Shown here: positions 25,061-36,874 of the stretch, one piece after another
Position numbering within the stretch: position 1 is the first letter of the stretch
Layout: every line of letters begins with the position of its first letter
DNA from: Dallia pectoralis
Lineage: Eukaryota > Chordata > Actinopteri > Esociformes > Umbridae
Assembly: GCA_029465975.1 (NCBI GenBank)
Contig: CM055747.1
Location: 10,621,788 to 10,685,787, forward strand
Length of the DNA: 64,000 nucleotides
Direction: 5' to 3'
Position numbers and translations under genes: made by a program
The notes under the pieces: model-generated
What the model was told of the DNA's origin: nothing
The model's input: the letters and a program-made list of their open reading frames with translations, nothing else
The model's database searches: none

Positions 25061-25645
25061 ATGTTCTACTGTTCAAGCCTTTGTACCAGGTATTGACAAT
25101 GGACGTTCCCCAGGGGTTTGTGTGTTTTGTGTCTGTTCTGTTGCAGACATGGCTCATATCCTCCCCAAGCAGCGGATTGGTTCATCACCTTCCTGATTGA
25201 GGACCGGACTCCGCCCTTCTTCATCAGTTGATGCAGCTGTGTCTGTGGCTATTTAGGCCTTGTGTTCAGGGGGAGAGGGGCTCTCTCGTTGGAGATCTCT
25301 CGCTGGATCTCTCTGTCTGTCCATTCGGTGTAGTGAGTGAACATAGAGAACATAGAGAGAGCACATATGGTTAGAGTTGTGTTTTGGTGGAGTAATTGCT
25401 GTTCATAGTATATGTTTTGGTGTATTAATATTGTGTTTTTGATCTGTTGTGTGTATTTGTTTGTTTATTATTATATTATAATTACCTTTTTCTTCTGTTT
25501 CAGGGGAAAAGGGAATGTGTTCGGCAAGAGGCCCATGGGTTTACATCTCCCGTAGCAGACCTCTGTCTAAACACACTAGGCCAGACCTGGGCGGACAACC
25601 CCCTGTATTTTTGTTAGAGAGCCTCATCCGTGCTCTGGTTAGTTT

Positions 25646-25890
25646 AAAGGGGGGGGATGTGTTAGGGAAGTGTTGCCCGTTTATGTTACGTTCTTTGCTT
25701 TGGTTCCGCCCGGCCCTTTTCCCTGCCTTTATCTTAAGGAGCTAAATAAACTCCTTTGTTTATATATAAACAGACTTGTGTTCGTCCTTATTTGCATCCT
25801 CGACCCTACACCTTTGCATGCCACTCAACAGGGGCTCACGGAAACGGGGGTTGCGTACCCTACCCTAGAAGGGGAAACGTAACAAGCGCG
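25646..25890 (+). mobile_element. Possible solo or 3' LTR
   Basis: A purine tract (AAAGGGGGGGATG) directly precedes TGTTAGGGAAGTGTTG, as a polypurine tract precedes a 3' LTR. The block ends GGGGAAACGTAACA, giving TG...CA ends. Inside are a TATATAAA-like run and an AATAAA signal. No second LTR was found in the window, so this is a structural suggestion only. Confidence 0.4.
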
Positions 25891-25907
25891 TATCCAAGAG
25901 TTACACC

Positions 25908-26340
25908 ATGTACTACGGAGACTTCAGGCTGCAGAAGGCACATCTTGGGCATTTATTTATGGATAGGAGAGAGGTTGTGTACATTCAACAAGACAATAAG
26001 GTACCTAAGTTTTCCGGCAAACTGGACCGAGGCGATTCATTGACAGTTGATGACTGGATTGAAGTAATGCAATGCCATATGAATGCTATGTTAACAGAGC
26101 AGGAGAAAGCTAATTGGTTATACCACCATTCTCGATCAACTAGGGGAACGATTGAGACAAAGTAAGGTTAAATCATCCGAGACGTCAGAAGAGAAGCGAC
26201 CCACTGGGCAGCACAGTGTGGCAGTCGGTCATTCAAGCCTACGTCAGAGCAATTGTCATCGGTGTCCAGTGAGGTTCAGGCTTCGACAGTTACAGGGGTG
26301 ATCTTATCCGAATACGCCAAGTTAAAAACTCATTAGGGCG
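25908..26340 (+). pseudogene. Gag-like fragment of a retroelement
   Basis: The first frame includes KVPKFSGKLDRGDSLTVDDW and EVMQCHMNAMLTEQEKANWL, a pattern like the capsid region of Ty3/gypsy-type Gag proteins. The reading shifts frame near 26125 and continues with ERLRQSK-like residues before stop codons. It may belong with the LTR-like block just upstream. No protease or polymerase follows. Confidence 0.45.
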
Positions 26341-27430
26341 CAACAGTATGGAAGGCCAAGTGCGTCACAATCATGCCCCCTTACGGCATCATAGTAGCTC
26401 CAAAGCGGCGCAATTACCACCATTGCCCCAGTAAACCGCCGCAAAAAACGTCTCCCATCTGTAATGTCGGCGTCCAAAACGCCGGTTATGTGTTCTGGTT
26501 GGCGTTAATTTCGCCGTCCAAGTTGTACAATGAGCGCCGCAAATACAATTGTGTATATGCGCCGCAAATGTCGGCGTCTTGTATCACTTTATGCCGGCAT
26601 TTACATCTGTTTGCTGCCAACTTTTTGTTTTGATTTTGCATTAACCACATGGCTAGATTTTAACCAATGGTTAAGAAGAACTGCCTGGAAACCCAGGATG
26701 ATAACAACAACAGAAGTACATAGAGCTGCTAGCAAGTGCACTATTTGTAAGTATATTGGCATTTTCTTATGTATTTGACTTATTTCATGTATTAATGTTT
26801 TTCCTGTGTATTACTACCTAAAAGTTGTGTTAACAATGTAGATAAAATTACGTTTTTAGCTCTGAAGCTCCACTTTCAAAGGCAGTTACTTGTATCTGAC
26901 TAGCTGGTTAGTTGGCTAACTAAATTGTTACTAGAAGTGGCTATGCTAGTTTCTTATTTAATATTGATTTTAGTATACTGGTTAAACAGTTGCGTGGCAT
27001 TTCCTCCCTACTGTTGGTTTTTGTATTTGTGCAGAACATTATGTTAAATTGTCTGTCACATTTATGAATGAGAAGATGGCTTTAGCTAGCTAGATAACTG
27101 TTAGTTTTCTAAATTCTTGACAAAGGCCTTACTGTTTGTTTACTGTCATGGTTGCAATGCAATGCATGTAATATGGTTCTAGGAAACAAGTCTATTACCT
27201 GTTTAATATACTGCAGCAGAAATCTGCCTGTTTTAGGATTCAGTTACACAAAAACATTTTTTGCTGCAGAATATAATGCCATTTAATTAATCAATAACAT
27301 TAATATATGTTGCCTGTGTTTACAGAAATGGTGTTGCAGACAATTATGGTAATACAAGGCTTCCTCGCACATCTCAACCTGGGGTTAAAAGAACAGAACC
27401 CTGGGCAAGCGCTTTCATGTACAACCCCTG
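26341..27430. other. No gene recognised
   Basis: The first 300 bases are rich in GCCGGC/GGCGTC words that recur just after the LINE at 35065-35170, which suggests the LINE entered an older element. The remainder is AT-rich. Confidence 0.4.
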
Positions 27431-29489
27431 TACCGTCAGGAGGGTCATAAATAAAATGTCCTGGTTTTATCGGAAACCACCAGAAGAGGTCTCAGAGGAG
27501 GATAGTCTACTTCTTTTACAACTCCAGACAAGATTAGACGGGTTATATCGGCAAAAGGCTGAGGGAGCATTTGTAAGGTCCAGGAAAAGATGGCTGGAGG
27601 AGGGGGAACAAAATTCTGCTTACTTTTCCGTCTTTAGAGACACCGATCTAAGGTCAATTCCATCCATAATTTAAATATTAATTGGGTCGTAACTGATGAT
27701 GCTAAATTAATTTAAAATTTTTGCCCGCAATTCTATAGCAACTTATACAGCTCAAAATGTGATAGAGAGGTTACGTCTCGTTTTCTTGACTCTATAAATA
27801 ATGTAAGGAAGATTGATGTGGCAGAAAAAGATTTTTGTGACACTCCACTTACTTTGGCAGAGAACACTGACTCGATTTCTCGACTTAGGCACTGACGGGT
27901 AAACTGCAGAACTTTATAAAGCATTCTCAGAGCATTTGGCTCCTTTTATATTACAGGTTTTTATGGAGAGTATAGAGAATGACTCCCTTCCTCCTAGCCT
28001 CACTCAGGGGCTGATCACTCTGATTCCCAAGCCTAGAAAAGATTCAATCGTTATTGACAACTGGAGACCAATTTCTCTGCTTAATAATGATCACAAGATT
28101 ATGGATTCAATATTTGCCAGAAGAATTAAAGAAACTCTTGACAAAATTATAGATGAGACACAATCAGGCTTTATGAGAAACAGGCATATCTCTAATACTA
28201 TAAGACTAGTATCGGATATTCTTGACTACACTGACTTAATATCTGAAGACGGCCTCATCCTCTTCTTAGATTCCTGTAAGGCCTTTGATACAATAGAACA
28301 CCAATTTATTTTTCTATCATTAGAGAAATTTGGTTTTGGGGACTTTTTCCACAATGCAATTAAAACATTATATATGGGTGGCAATAGCTCTATAAAACTG
28401 AAAAAATGGACCCTCGCCTAGATTTAATCTGGAACGGGGTATTCGTCAGGGATGCCCGATCTCTCCTTACTTGTTATTGCTTTGTACACAAATTCTCTCA
28501 ACGTATGTATGTAATAGTGCTGTACAAGGAATTTTTATTGCAGGTAGGGATATCGTCATCAGTGAAAAATGCAAGCCAGATACCTGTTACCATTCAAGTA
28601 ATTAACCGGTTTTCAGAGGCCTCTGGTCTATATCTAAAAATAAATAAATGTGAGCTGTTGCCTTTGAGGGATTGTAATATACAAAGTATTTGCAACATTC
28701 CGTTTCAAGAAAGAAGTTGCATACTTGGGCATTATTATCTCTAAAGATAAGAAAATTAAATGTCCGTTAAACTTCTCCCCAATCATTCAAAAAACTCAGA
28801 CCAAACTGAACCAATGGTTGCAAAAGGACCTATCTCTAAAAGGCAGTATGTTGCTTACCAAGGCATAAGGGATATCTAGGCTTACATACGCTGCTCTCTC
28901 TTTACACTTGGATAATTAAATCTGTAAGTACATAGATAGAATGCTTTTTGACTTTATCTGGAAGAATCGTATTCATTATATCAAAAAGAGCGTTGCAATG
29001 AATAAATATAAATCTGGTGGGCTTAATTTTTTGGACTTCAATACTCTAAATAATACCTTTAAGGATAATTGGGCTAATCATTTTCTTTAAAAAAAAACCT
29101 GTCTTGGTTTGGAATTTTATTCCTTATTATATATTCTCTCGTTTTGGTGGTCTGGGCTTTATTTTAAGTTGTAACTACAATGTAGCCAAACTTCCGGTAA
29201 AACTGTCGAATTTTCACAAGCAGGTCCTCTTGGCTTGGTCTCTTGTTTACAATTTCTCACCTCACATGTATCCAATTTGGAATAACAGATATGTTCTGTA
29301 TAAAAATAAATCTCTTTATTTTGAAAGTTGGGCAAGCGATCAGATTCTGCTGGTGGACCAGCTATTTGATGCAGAGGGGCAACTTTTCTCCTATAGAGAT
29401 TTTTTATCAACATATGACATTCCAGTTCCACCGAAAGAATTTGCTATTGTATTTGACGACATTCAACACGATATCACAGGTTTTCACGA

Positions 29490-29600
29490 GTTCGCACTTA
29501 CATGCCAATTAAGGGATATAGGTTTAATGCGTATTTGGCGTGCTGTCCGAGGGAGGGTTCCGGGCTCGGAATTCGGCGCGAACCCAGAGTAGCCCCCCCC
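29490..29600 (-). repeat. Ngaro split direct repeat B2
   Basis: Shares the stretch from TTCGCACTTACATGCCAATT through GCGTATTTGGCGTGCTGTCC and the CCGGGCTCGGAAT segment with B1 at 29793-29935. It marks the left edge of the element inside the LINE reading frame, which explains why an open frame runs across the junction. Confidence 0.75.
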
Positions 29601-29652
29601 CGCATGTAAGTGGTTAGGACTAGAATTTGAGCGGAGAAGGGGTGGTGGGGGG

Positions 29653-29786
29653 ATGCTGCGAGCTGTCAGCGGGGCGAGGTAAGACTGCTGAGACTATATG
29701 TACCCTCTAGCTGTTAATTGCTGAGGGCTTCCACCTGTAATTAATTAGCTGGAAGTCCTCCTCCCGAACCTTGTTAGTAAACCTCA
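29653..29786 (-). repeat. Ngaro split direct repeat A2
   Basis: Nearly identical to 32831-32961. Both begin GCTGCGAGCTGTCAGCGGGG and end CCTTGTTAGTAAACCT. Confidence 0.85.
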
Positions 29787-29792
29787 TTTCAC

Positions 29793-29935
29793 AAGTTCGC
29801 ACTTACATGCCAATTAAGGGATATAGGTTTAATGCGTATTTGGCGTGCTGTCCGGAGGGAGGGTTCCGGGCTCGGAATCCAGCCTGGGGCTCCGGGCTCA
29901 GAATTCGGCCCGAACCCAGAGTACCCCCCTAACGC
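29793..29935 (-). repeat. Ngaro split direct repeat B1
   Basis: Matches B2 and has an internal extra copy of the GGGCTCCGGGCTC segment. It abuts A2 directly, as expected for a B1-A2-B2 block. Confidence 0.75.
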
Positions 29936-32830
29936 TAAGGAGCAGAGGACAGCCGCCGGATTAGAAACCCCCCAGAGAGCCGAGCTTGGCGGACTGGCAT
30001 CTCGAGGAAGGGTGGCTTTTTTTTTTGTATGCGCGGGGGCCTGTGAAGCCGTTCACGGCCTGGACTAGATGGGCCCTGCTGGCCTGTGGACGTGGAGCGT
30101 TTGAACATTTGCGTCAGAGGACAATCTCCCGAGGGCTTGGATCTGCTGTCACGGGTTTTCGGGATTCGTCTACGAACGGGGGTTCCAGAGGAGATCTAGC
30201 CTGGGTTCTTCTCTGTTGCAGGTAAGCCAGAATTGACTGGTACGGTTGGATTTGCGAGGCTAGGTTATGTAGATGAAATGGCCTTCCTTGGTCTGGTCGG
30301 TCTTGCTTCGTTTAATCAGAAATTAAATTGCCTCGCCGTCTAGCACTGATAGGTCTGAGATAGTGGGATGGATTTCGGGTTTGAATTTGGAAGTGGTGGT
30401 GAGTTCCGAGCACCTAAGGAAACCGAAAAAGCTAGGATAAACATAGCGTCGAGTATGCGTGCGGCACCTAGGAGCTGGTAGCCTGTGCGCAGGGTGTAAA
30501 TGCATTTGGTTAGGATGTCTAGTGTTAAGGGTTGCCTGGCGTCGGCACGGGTGGGCTGGGATCTTTGAATCCCTTTAATCAGGAGGGAGGTTTGCGCGTT
30601 GCTTATTTCGGGGGAGGGAGCGCCGTGCATCAATTTATGGAAAACTGGATGCTGCTCAGATAACCTCTAATGGACCCGGCTTGTAAGCCCTTTATGGTAT
30701 ATCGATAGGAGGTGAAAGACGTTTATGGAAAGAAAAGAAAAGAATAGCGAGGGACCGGAGTGGGGATATGGTCCGCCTCAGGAGCCGGCGTCCTGAATTT
30801 CTGAAACAGAAAGCGAGACAGGGAGTCAGCGATTTGGTTCTCTGACCCGGGGATATGCTTAGCGATGATGAATGAATGGATTGGTCGCGAGGACGCGAGC
30901 TGCAAACCAGGTGAGGCGCGTTAAGAGTGGCATCAGAGCGGGTGAATGGGAACAGCCTCTGTTAAAGCAGTGCACGGTAGCATCATTGTCGCAATGCACT
31001 AGGATGCTTGTAGAGGCCCATTCCTTTCCTCACGGGAGAGCTGCTACTACGAGAGGGTAGAGCTCGAATAGCGCTGAGGATTGCGGTATTTCCTGGAACT
31101 ATGGTGGCCACGGAGCCGCGAACCGACGACCTTGGTAGAATCCCCCAAACCCGATTGGGGGGGGGGGCGTCTGTGAACAGTTGGATATCGGTGGGGGTCG
31201 CGACGAGGTTTTGCAGAAAGCGATAGGCCGTTCCACTGTTTCCGAGGTTGCCTATAGCCTGAGTTCGTCGCGACATGCTTGGTTTAAGGAAATTGGGTCC
31301 TCTAGCGAGTGGACGGAGGACGCGAGTGAGAGGAGATGTGATGTAAAGGGGCGACCCTGCGGGGTGATGCGCATCGCAAAGTTTAGATGGCCAAGCAGGG
31401 ATAAGAGTTTGCGTTTCGAGAAGAGAGATTTCCCGAAGAAAGTAGAGGAGACGAGTAGTATCCGGTCAATTTCCTCCTTTGGTAGGGATGCTTGGAATTT
31501 CCTAGAATCCTAATTAATCCCTAGGAACTCGGTGGACGCCGCGGGGCCCGTGGTTCTCCTCTGCGAGGGGGATTCCTAGCTTGGAAAAATGTTTGGATTG
31601 GGAGTAGGTGCGCGGCCGGTATTGCGTTGGGAGGCGAGATTATTAGAAAATCCTCTAGCAGGTGAATGAGACGGGGTATGCGTAGTTGTTTCACAAGATC
31701 CAGCAGACTGCTTCTGATGGCATGTCGAATATTCCCGGGCTGCTTTGCATCCGAACGTTAGACGTACGGCGAAATAGTATTTCTCGAGCCCGGGGACTCC
31801 AAAAGATGCCGTGAGTCGGGATGCATAGGCATGACTCTGAGAGCGGATGTAACGTCAACTTTGGCCGGCCGGGCACTCCGACACGCGATTTTAATCATGT
31901 AGATGCCTGGTCTATGCCGTGGAATTTAAGCGAAAATTCGTGGAGAGGAGACAGGCTGTTTACACTTGGGAATCGGGAAATTGCGTGGGGCTGACAGGTT
32001 GATAAAAATGCGTTTTTATCTCGTCCGGGTGGATGGCCGTTCGAAATGCATGTGCGACGATTTTTTACGGGAGTCGTCGAATAATTTGGATGTTCTATTT
32101 GCGTGTTTATAGGCTGGACGTACGCCGCCGCAGAACTACAAATATGCGTGGAACGGCTGCGTGCTCTATGGCATCCGCCCACGTTGAAATTATCACAGAT
32201 CTGCCTGCCTTCGATGAAAGCGGAGACCTGGGTTCAGTGGGTTGCGCTGGTGGTTGCTGTACGAGGTACGTAGCTGGTGGACAAATAGGGTTGCTCGAAC
32301 CGGAGTGGGGAGGAGGGGAGGGGGAATGGCGGCTGGAAGGATGAAGAGTGAGCTTGCGCTGCGAGCGGGGGCGGGCCCGCGCTGGCTTGGAGCTGTGGGG
32401 CTGCGGGCCACTGCCTGCGGGCCGGTTTGGGAGAAAATTGTAGGGAGACATATAGGTCGTACGGCTCCGCTTTGTGCGTCTTCCTTGAGACCTGTGGGTC
32501 CGAGTTGCCCAGCGATTGTCTTAGCCCGGCTACGGTCCACTTCCCAACGGGAGGGATCGTCGGGATGGTCGAGCGGTAGGAGGAGGCCGGGGAAGAAGGT
32601 GGTGGTTTTGCTGGGGGCGGCGAAGCCTGGTACCGGCGTCCGGGTGAACGCGCGGATGGTCGGGCCAGAGTGCGGCCGCGAGAAGCCCTGGGCTCAGGAG
32701 TGGCCTCCGGCATGACCGAAATGATCGGGAGACCCGCGACTTGCGGGGGGGCATTCCTGGGATTGCTAGCGCCTTCGGCGGAGGAAGCGCTCTAGCGAGA
32801 CGTAGTATCTGGGCGAGAGAAACTACTGCT

Positions 32831-32961
32831 GCTGCGAGCTGTCAGCGGGGCGAGGTAAGACTGCTGAGACTATATGTACCCTCTAGCTGTTAATTGCTGA
32901 GGGCTTCCACCTGTAATTAATTAGCTGGAAGTCCTCCTCCCAAACCTTGTTAGTAAACCTA
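32831..32961 (-). repeat. Ngaro split direct repeat A1
   Basis: Second copy of the A repeat, at the 5' end of the element on the minus strand. It is followed directly by the left terminus of another transposon. Confidence 0.85.
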
Positions 32962-33110
32962 ATTTCGTGAATTAGACACGATTTTTGTACCCAAAATTTG
33001 TGACATGCACACGGCATGAAGTGTTTTTTTTTTTGCTTTTTCAGGGTTTCGATTCGAAACGTTGTTGATCCGCTTACAAATGCACTGTTCCCTGCCATGC
33101 TCTGGCCACA

Positions 33111-33362
33111 TTATTTACAATAAATGCAGTGCATTATGTTCTCTTTCTTATTAAACCTTAACCAGGGAAACTGGTCTAACCAGTCTTTATGAAATGTATG
33201 TAATGTGTTTCCCTTTTTATTTTGAGTCTCTATCTCGGGCCCGGTAACGTTAGACTCTACCTCTGTCTCTGAGTCGGATGCCGAAGGACCAGGATTTGGC
33301 ATCTTACCAGGAACTGGGAGACTGGCTGAAGTAGCTCCGTGTCTGGGCTGTTGTCGGAGCAT
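33111..33362 (-). CDS. Short BED/TTF-type zinc-finger-like fragment (83 aa)
   Basis: The frame begins MLRQQPRHGATSASLPVPGK, has an acidic middle, and ends WLDQFPWLRFNKKENIMHCI followed by YCK and stop. The W...FPWL...M.C..C pattern is that of the TTF/BED-type zinc finger found before hAT-type transposase domains in vertebrate genes. The two His ligands and everything downstream are missing, so this is a truncated N-terminus. It sits on the minus strand inside the TIR transposon and may be its only coding relic. Function as a protein is doubtful. Confidence 0.5.
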   Translation of the reverse strand: MLRQQPRHGATSASLPVPGKMPNPGPSASDSETEVESNVTGPEIETQNKKGNTLHTFHKDWLDQFPWLRFNKKENIMHCIYCK

Positions 33363-33423
33363 TGACCGGGTAGAGTGTAGGGGGGAACAAGCCTACTTTT
33401 CTTACAGAAAAAACTCTCTATGG

Positions 33424-33626
33424 CAGGGGTGTCAAACCAGTTCCACGGGGGGCCTAGTGTATGCAGGTTTTTGGGTTTTCATTTAAATTAGTTCCCAGTT
33501 CAGACCTAAACAACCAGTAGAGGGTAGAACCTTACCAATTAGTGACCTAATTAATCAATCAAGTACAAGGTGAGAGCAAAGACCTGCATACACTAGGCCC
33601 TCCATGGAACCGGTTTGACACCTGTG
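33424..33626. mobile_element. hAT MITE, 203 bp, with perfect 8-bp TSD
   Basis: The ends CAGGGGTGTCAAACCAGTTC and GAACCGGTTTGACACCTGTG are inverted repeats, and the arms continue for about 45 bases. The target duplication CTCTATGG (33416-33423 and 33627-33634) is perfect, so this is a late insertion into the surrounding TIR transposon. Confidence 0.92.
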
Positions 33627-35064
33627 CTCTATGGGTCTATTTTTTTCATTATTCGACCTCTGCGTTTTTTTTGTTTTTTTTTGCTGATGCTGATTGCCGT
33701 AACTGATTCTCTTTTGCTCCGGTCGCAATTTCAATCACACACCACGGAGCCTACATGAATATCTGGACCACAGCCAATCAGAGGCAAAGACCCGCCCCAT
33801 CTCTGTCTCTGATTGGTTTAGACCACAATATGATCCAACCACGAGTGAGTTCTGTCTAGGAGAACAAACGCTTAGTTGGCGGAAAAAAAGTTCGCCGAGA
33901 AGCAGCGGATGCTTGCGAGGACATTAGGTGCACCGGTGCGACCAAGGAAAAAAATGAGTTGCACCCTTACAAATTTTGGCCGCGTGTGCGACCTCTAGAG
34001 CCCTGAAGAGTCAGAGTTATAAAAAGAGTTATATTCCAGAAAGTTAAATCCGTCGCGTTTACAATTCAAGCTACGCCCACTTCCTGGTTAAAATGCAAGT
34101 TGAGTCAACCAAACACGACACTTGCTTTCTACAGCTCAGGGAAATCGTGTCCAGGACACGAAAAAAATACCTTTTACGTGTGCATGTCACAAATCTTGGG
34201 TAGAAAAATCGTGTCTATTTCACGAAATCTCATGATATCGTGTTGCGCCATTCCATCACGCACAATCATGTTTTTTAGATATACTGGCAGACTTCCACCT
34301 ACCTCTGACTCCCTCCCCGATGTGGCTGGTTCACCAATTGGAAGAATCTGTTTCTCCCAGCTTCCAGAAAACAATTCAGGCATTATTTCAGAAAGAGATT
34401 GTTTCTATTCCAAATGTTACATCTTGGAAAAAGTTTTGGATGATTCCTCACAGGTATTTGATAGTAAACAAGGTGAGAGAAGTATCTTTCGAAATAATTC
34501 ACTGGTATTATCCTGCTAATCATTATATGATTAGGTTTAAAAGAGACATCAACACAAACTGCTCTTTCTGTGAAGACCACCCAGAAACTGTTTTGCACCT
34601 CTTTTGGCATTACCCAAGCACCAGGACATTTTGGCAAAACCTCAGCAGATTCATCATTGACCATATTTGTAAAGACTTTGCTTTGTTGTGGAAGGGTGTT
34701 ATTTTTTGCTTTTATAATTACCATAGTAAAGACAGAATGTACTTTACAAATTTGTTGATTCTTTTGGCAAAATTTCACATTCATAAGGGTAAATTCAGCA
34801 CAAAAAAACTAATTTTGTACTGTTTCTCCATGCAGTTGAACACTACATTGATTTGATTTCTGGCTCAAACAACTGTTAAAACTGTAAACATATGGTCTTC
34901 CTTTTTCTGTAATGACCATTAAGCTTCCCCTGGCAATCTCTTTTTTTGTTTTGCTTTTTGTTTTTATTATATATTTTTTTATCTCCTTATTGTGGTATGT
35001 TCTGCACAACTTGGTTATTCACATGTAACTTGTTCTCTTTATTTGCAATAAAAAAATAAAAAAG

Positions 35065-36005
35065 TGGCGTATTTAGCGCCGCATTCATGTTACCAAACAG
35101 ACGAAAAGGACGCCGACTTTATGCAACCAGTACTCCGTAAATGTAGCCGGTTACTAGTATGCGGAAGTACTCCTAACTTCCGGGTCACAATAACCATTTA
35201 TTTGTGGTTTTAATATATTATTCGCCATTTGTTATTTATACAATATACATTGTAATAATATTAATAAAATTGTATCGATGAGTAATTACTCATTTATCCT
35301 TTTGTTTTGTATTTTCTTAGGTTCCAATTCTAAAAACAAATAATCATTAGACAAATTACCTAATAATCTCCTCATTTATATCGACTCTAGAGTTTGGGGC
35401 AGAACAACATTTATTGATATCACAAAACATTTTCAATTTATTCGACATTATACTGACTTAAATACATGACCGTATTTAAAAAAAATTGTGGCATGGTAAT
35501 TAAAGTTGTTCTATGTTCAAATAATCTTTATATCCCCCTTTCCTTAGCCCCCCAAAAAGCACAGACTTTGCTATGTTGTTATGGTAACAATTCTATACAA
35601 GGTATTTATACATATATTCATTAAGTTTTAAAACAACTTTGTGAAGGTGATTATCGTTCACGAGTTGTATCGAAACCACATTATATTAAAGATTTTTTCA
35701 TCATGCATTCCCCACAGTGTGAAAAAATATTTTCTTGCTGAAGGAGCAGTGGACCTGATTCAAATCAATGCTGCAGTACATGTCCACTGAATTTCAGGAT
35801 CTAGACTGGACACTCACATCATTAAATATGAGAACTTGTTTTCATCTTTACTAGGTCAAAGGATGCAGCTTAGGCCTCTGGAACTTGTGAACTTGTTTTT
35901 AACTACAGAATAATACATTTTGAGGGTAGCATTTCTACATTGCCTGTACGTTTTACTTGTGATTAAAGCAGATCAAAACATTTCAATCAGGAAGGTCTAA
36001 AAACC
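35065..36005. other. No gene recognised
   Basis: AT-rich DNA without supported frames. 35065-35170 carries GGCG-rich words resembling those at 26380-26640 on the other side of the LINE. Confidence 0.45.
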
Positions 36006-36009
36006 TGTT

Positions 36010-36874
36010 GTGGATTTTTCAGATGAATCTTCTGTTGAATTACACCACAGTCGCCGCAAATATTGCAGGACACCTACTGGAGCCCGCATGGATCTGAGAT
36101 TCACCCAGAAAACAGTGAAGTTTGGTGGCGGAAAAATCATGGTCTGGGGTTACATCCAGTATGGGGGTGTGCGAGAGATCTGCAGGTTGGAATGCAAAAT
36201 CAATAGTATAAAATACCAATAAATCTTAGCTACCTCTTATATTCCCAACCATAAAATAGGCCAAATTCTGCAGCAGGATGGTGCTCCATCGCATACTTCC
36301 ATCTCCACATCAAAGTTCCTCAAGGCGAAGAAGATCAAGATGCTCCAGGATTGGCCAGCCCAGTCACCAGACATGAACATCATTGAGCATATGTGGGGTA
36401 GGATGAAAGAGGAAGCATGGAAGACGAAACCAAAGAATATTGATGAACTCTGGGAGGCATGCAAGTCTGCTTTCTTTGCTATTCCTGATGACTTCATCAA
36501 TAAATTGTTTGAATCCTTGCCAAACCGCATGGATGCAGTCTTTCAAGCTTATGGAAGTCATACAAGATATTACATTTGGATCTCACAGCACCACTACTTA
36601 ATTTGCTGACATATTTTTGTATTTGCAGTAAATGTGTTCAATTTCTGTATAGGCGACAACACCTTTGTCTTGCCAAAATTTGACCTTTCTGTCTTGATTA
36701 AATGATACATCTTTTTTCTGTGAAACTAATTCATTTCTGTGCATTAAACATCATTTGGGAAGGTTTTAGCTCTTCATAAGAGCTATTTCTAACACCAATC
36801 GATTAATTAAAAGTCTGGTTAATAGCAGGTGTTTCTAGAAAATAGATAAGCGACAAGACTTTTGTCAGGGACTG
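36010..36874 (+). mobile_element. Tc1-like transposon, 5'-truncated, one in-frame stop
   Basis: One frame holds the transposase catalytic core. FSDES carries the first Asp near 36020, GGGKIMVWGYI follows, QQDGAPSH carries the second Asp near 36275, and SPDMNIIEHMWG carries the Glu, the spacing of Tc1-type DDE proteins. A TAA at 36220-36222 breaks the frame between the first and second Asp. The N-terminal helix-turn-helix region and left terminus are absent. The right terminus ends GACTTTTGTCAGGGACTG at 36874. Confidence 0.85.

Larger units (their letters stand above)
29490..32961 (-). mobile_element. Ngaro-type tyrosine-recombinase retrotransposon, degenerate
   Basis: Terminal organisation: a ~134-bp repeat occurs at 32831-32961 (A1) and 29653-29786 (A2). 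A second repeat occurs at about 29793-29935 (B1) and 29490-29600 (B2). Read on the minus strand the order is A1, coding, B1, A2, B2, the split direct repeats of Ngaro elements. Coding remnants on the minus strand, in order, are a Pro/Ser-rich Gag-like stretch (32713-32234), reverse transcriptase bits including SNVRMQSSPGIFDMPSEAVC (near 31740), RNase H bits LFTDA (about 31175) and GSENQIADSLSRF (about 30830), and a recombinase piece FGFLRCSELT (about 30420). The recombinase C-terminal catalytic region was not found. It lies inside the LINE. Confidence 0.7.
32962..34228. mobile_element. TIR transposon with long inverted repeats
   Basis: The left end begins ATTTCGTGAATTAGACACGA and the right end is its near complement (TCGTGTCTATTTCACGAAAT). 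The similarity continues inward through GTGACATGCACACGG and CCGTGTGCATGTCAC-like words for about 70 bases. It encodes a short zinc-finger-like frame (33111-33362, minus) and contains a hAT MITE. No clear target duplication was seen. The superfamily is unknown. Confidence 0.65.
27440..35060 (+). mobile_element. L1-like LINE ORF2, 5'-truncated and interrupted
   Basis: The frame at 27417-27674 carries LYRQKAEGAFVRSRKRWLEE. That at 27936-28421 carries LITLIPKPRKD, NWRPISLLNNDHKI and QSGFMRNRHISNTIRLVSDI, the early reverse-transcriptase motifs of fish L1/Tx1 LINEs. Degraded fingers, palm and connection segments follow at 28406-29490. After a 4.8-kb interruption the 3' coding part resumes at about 34320-34856 with CSFCEDHPETVLHLFWHYP, the Cys-His motif near the end of ORF2. 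AAAAAATAAAAAA near 35050 may be its tail. Many stops and frameshifts show a dead copy. The interruptions are a Ngaro-type element and a TIR transposon. Confidence 0.8.

Noticed and set aside
32242..32715. 157-codon plus-strand frame
   Set aside because: Antisense shadow of the Pro/Ser-rich Gag-like stretch of the Ngaro element; no domain.
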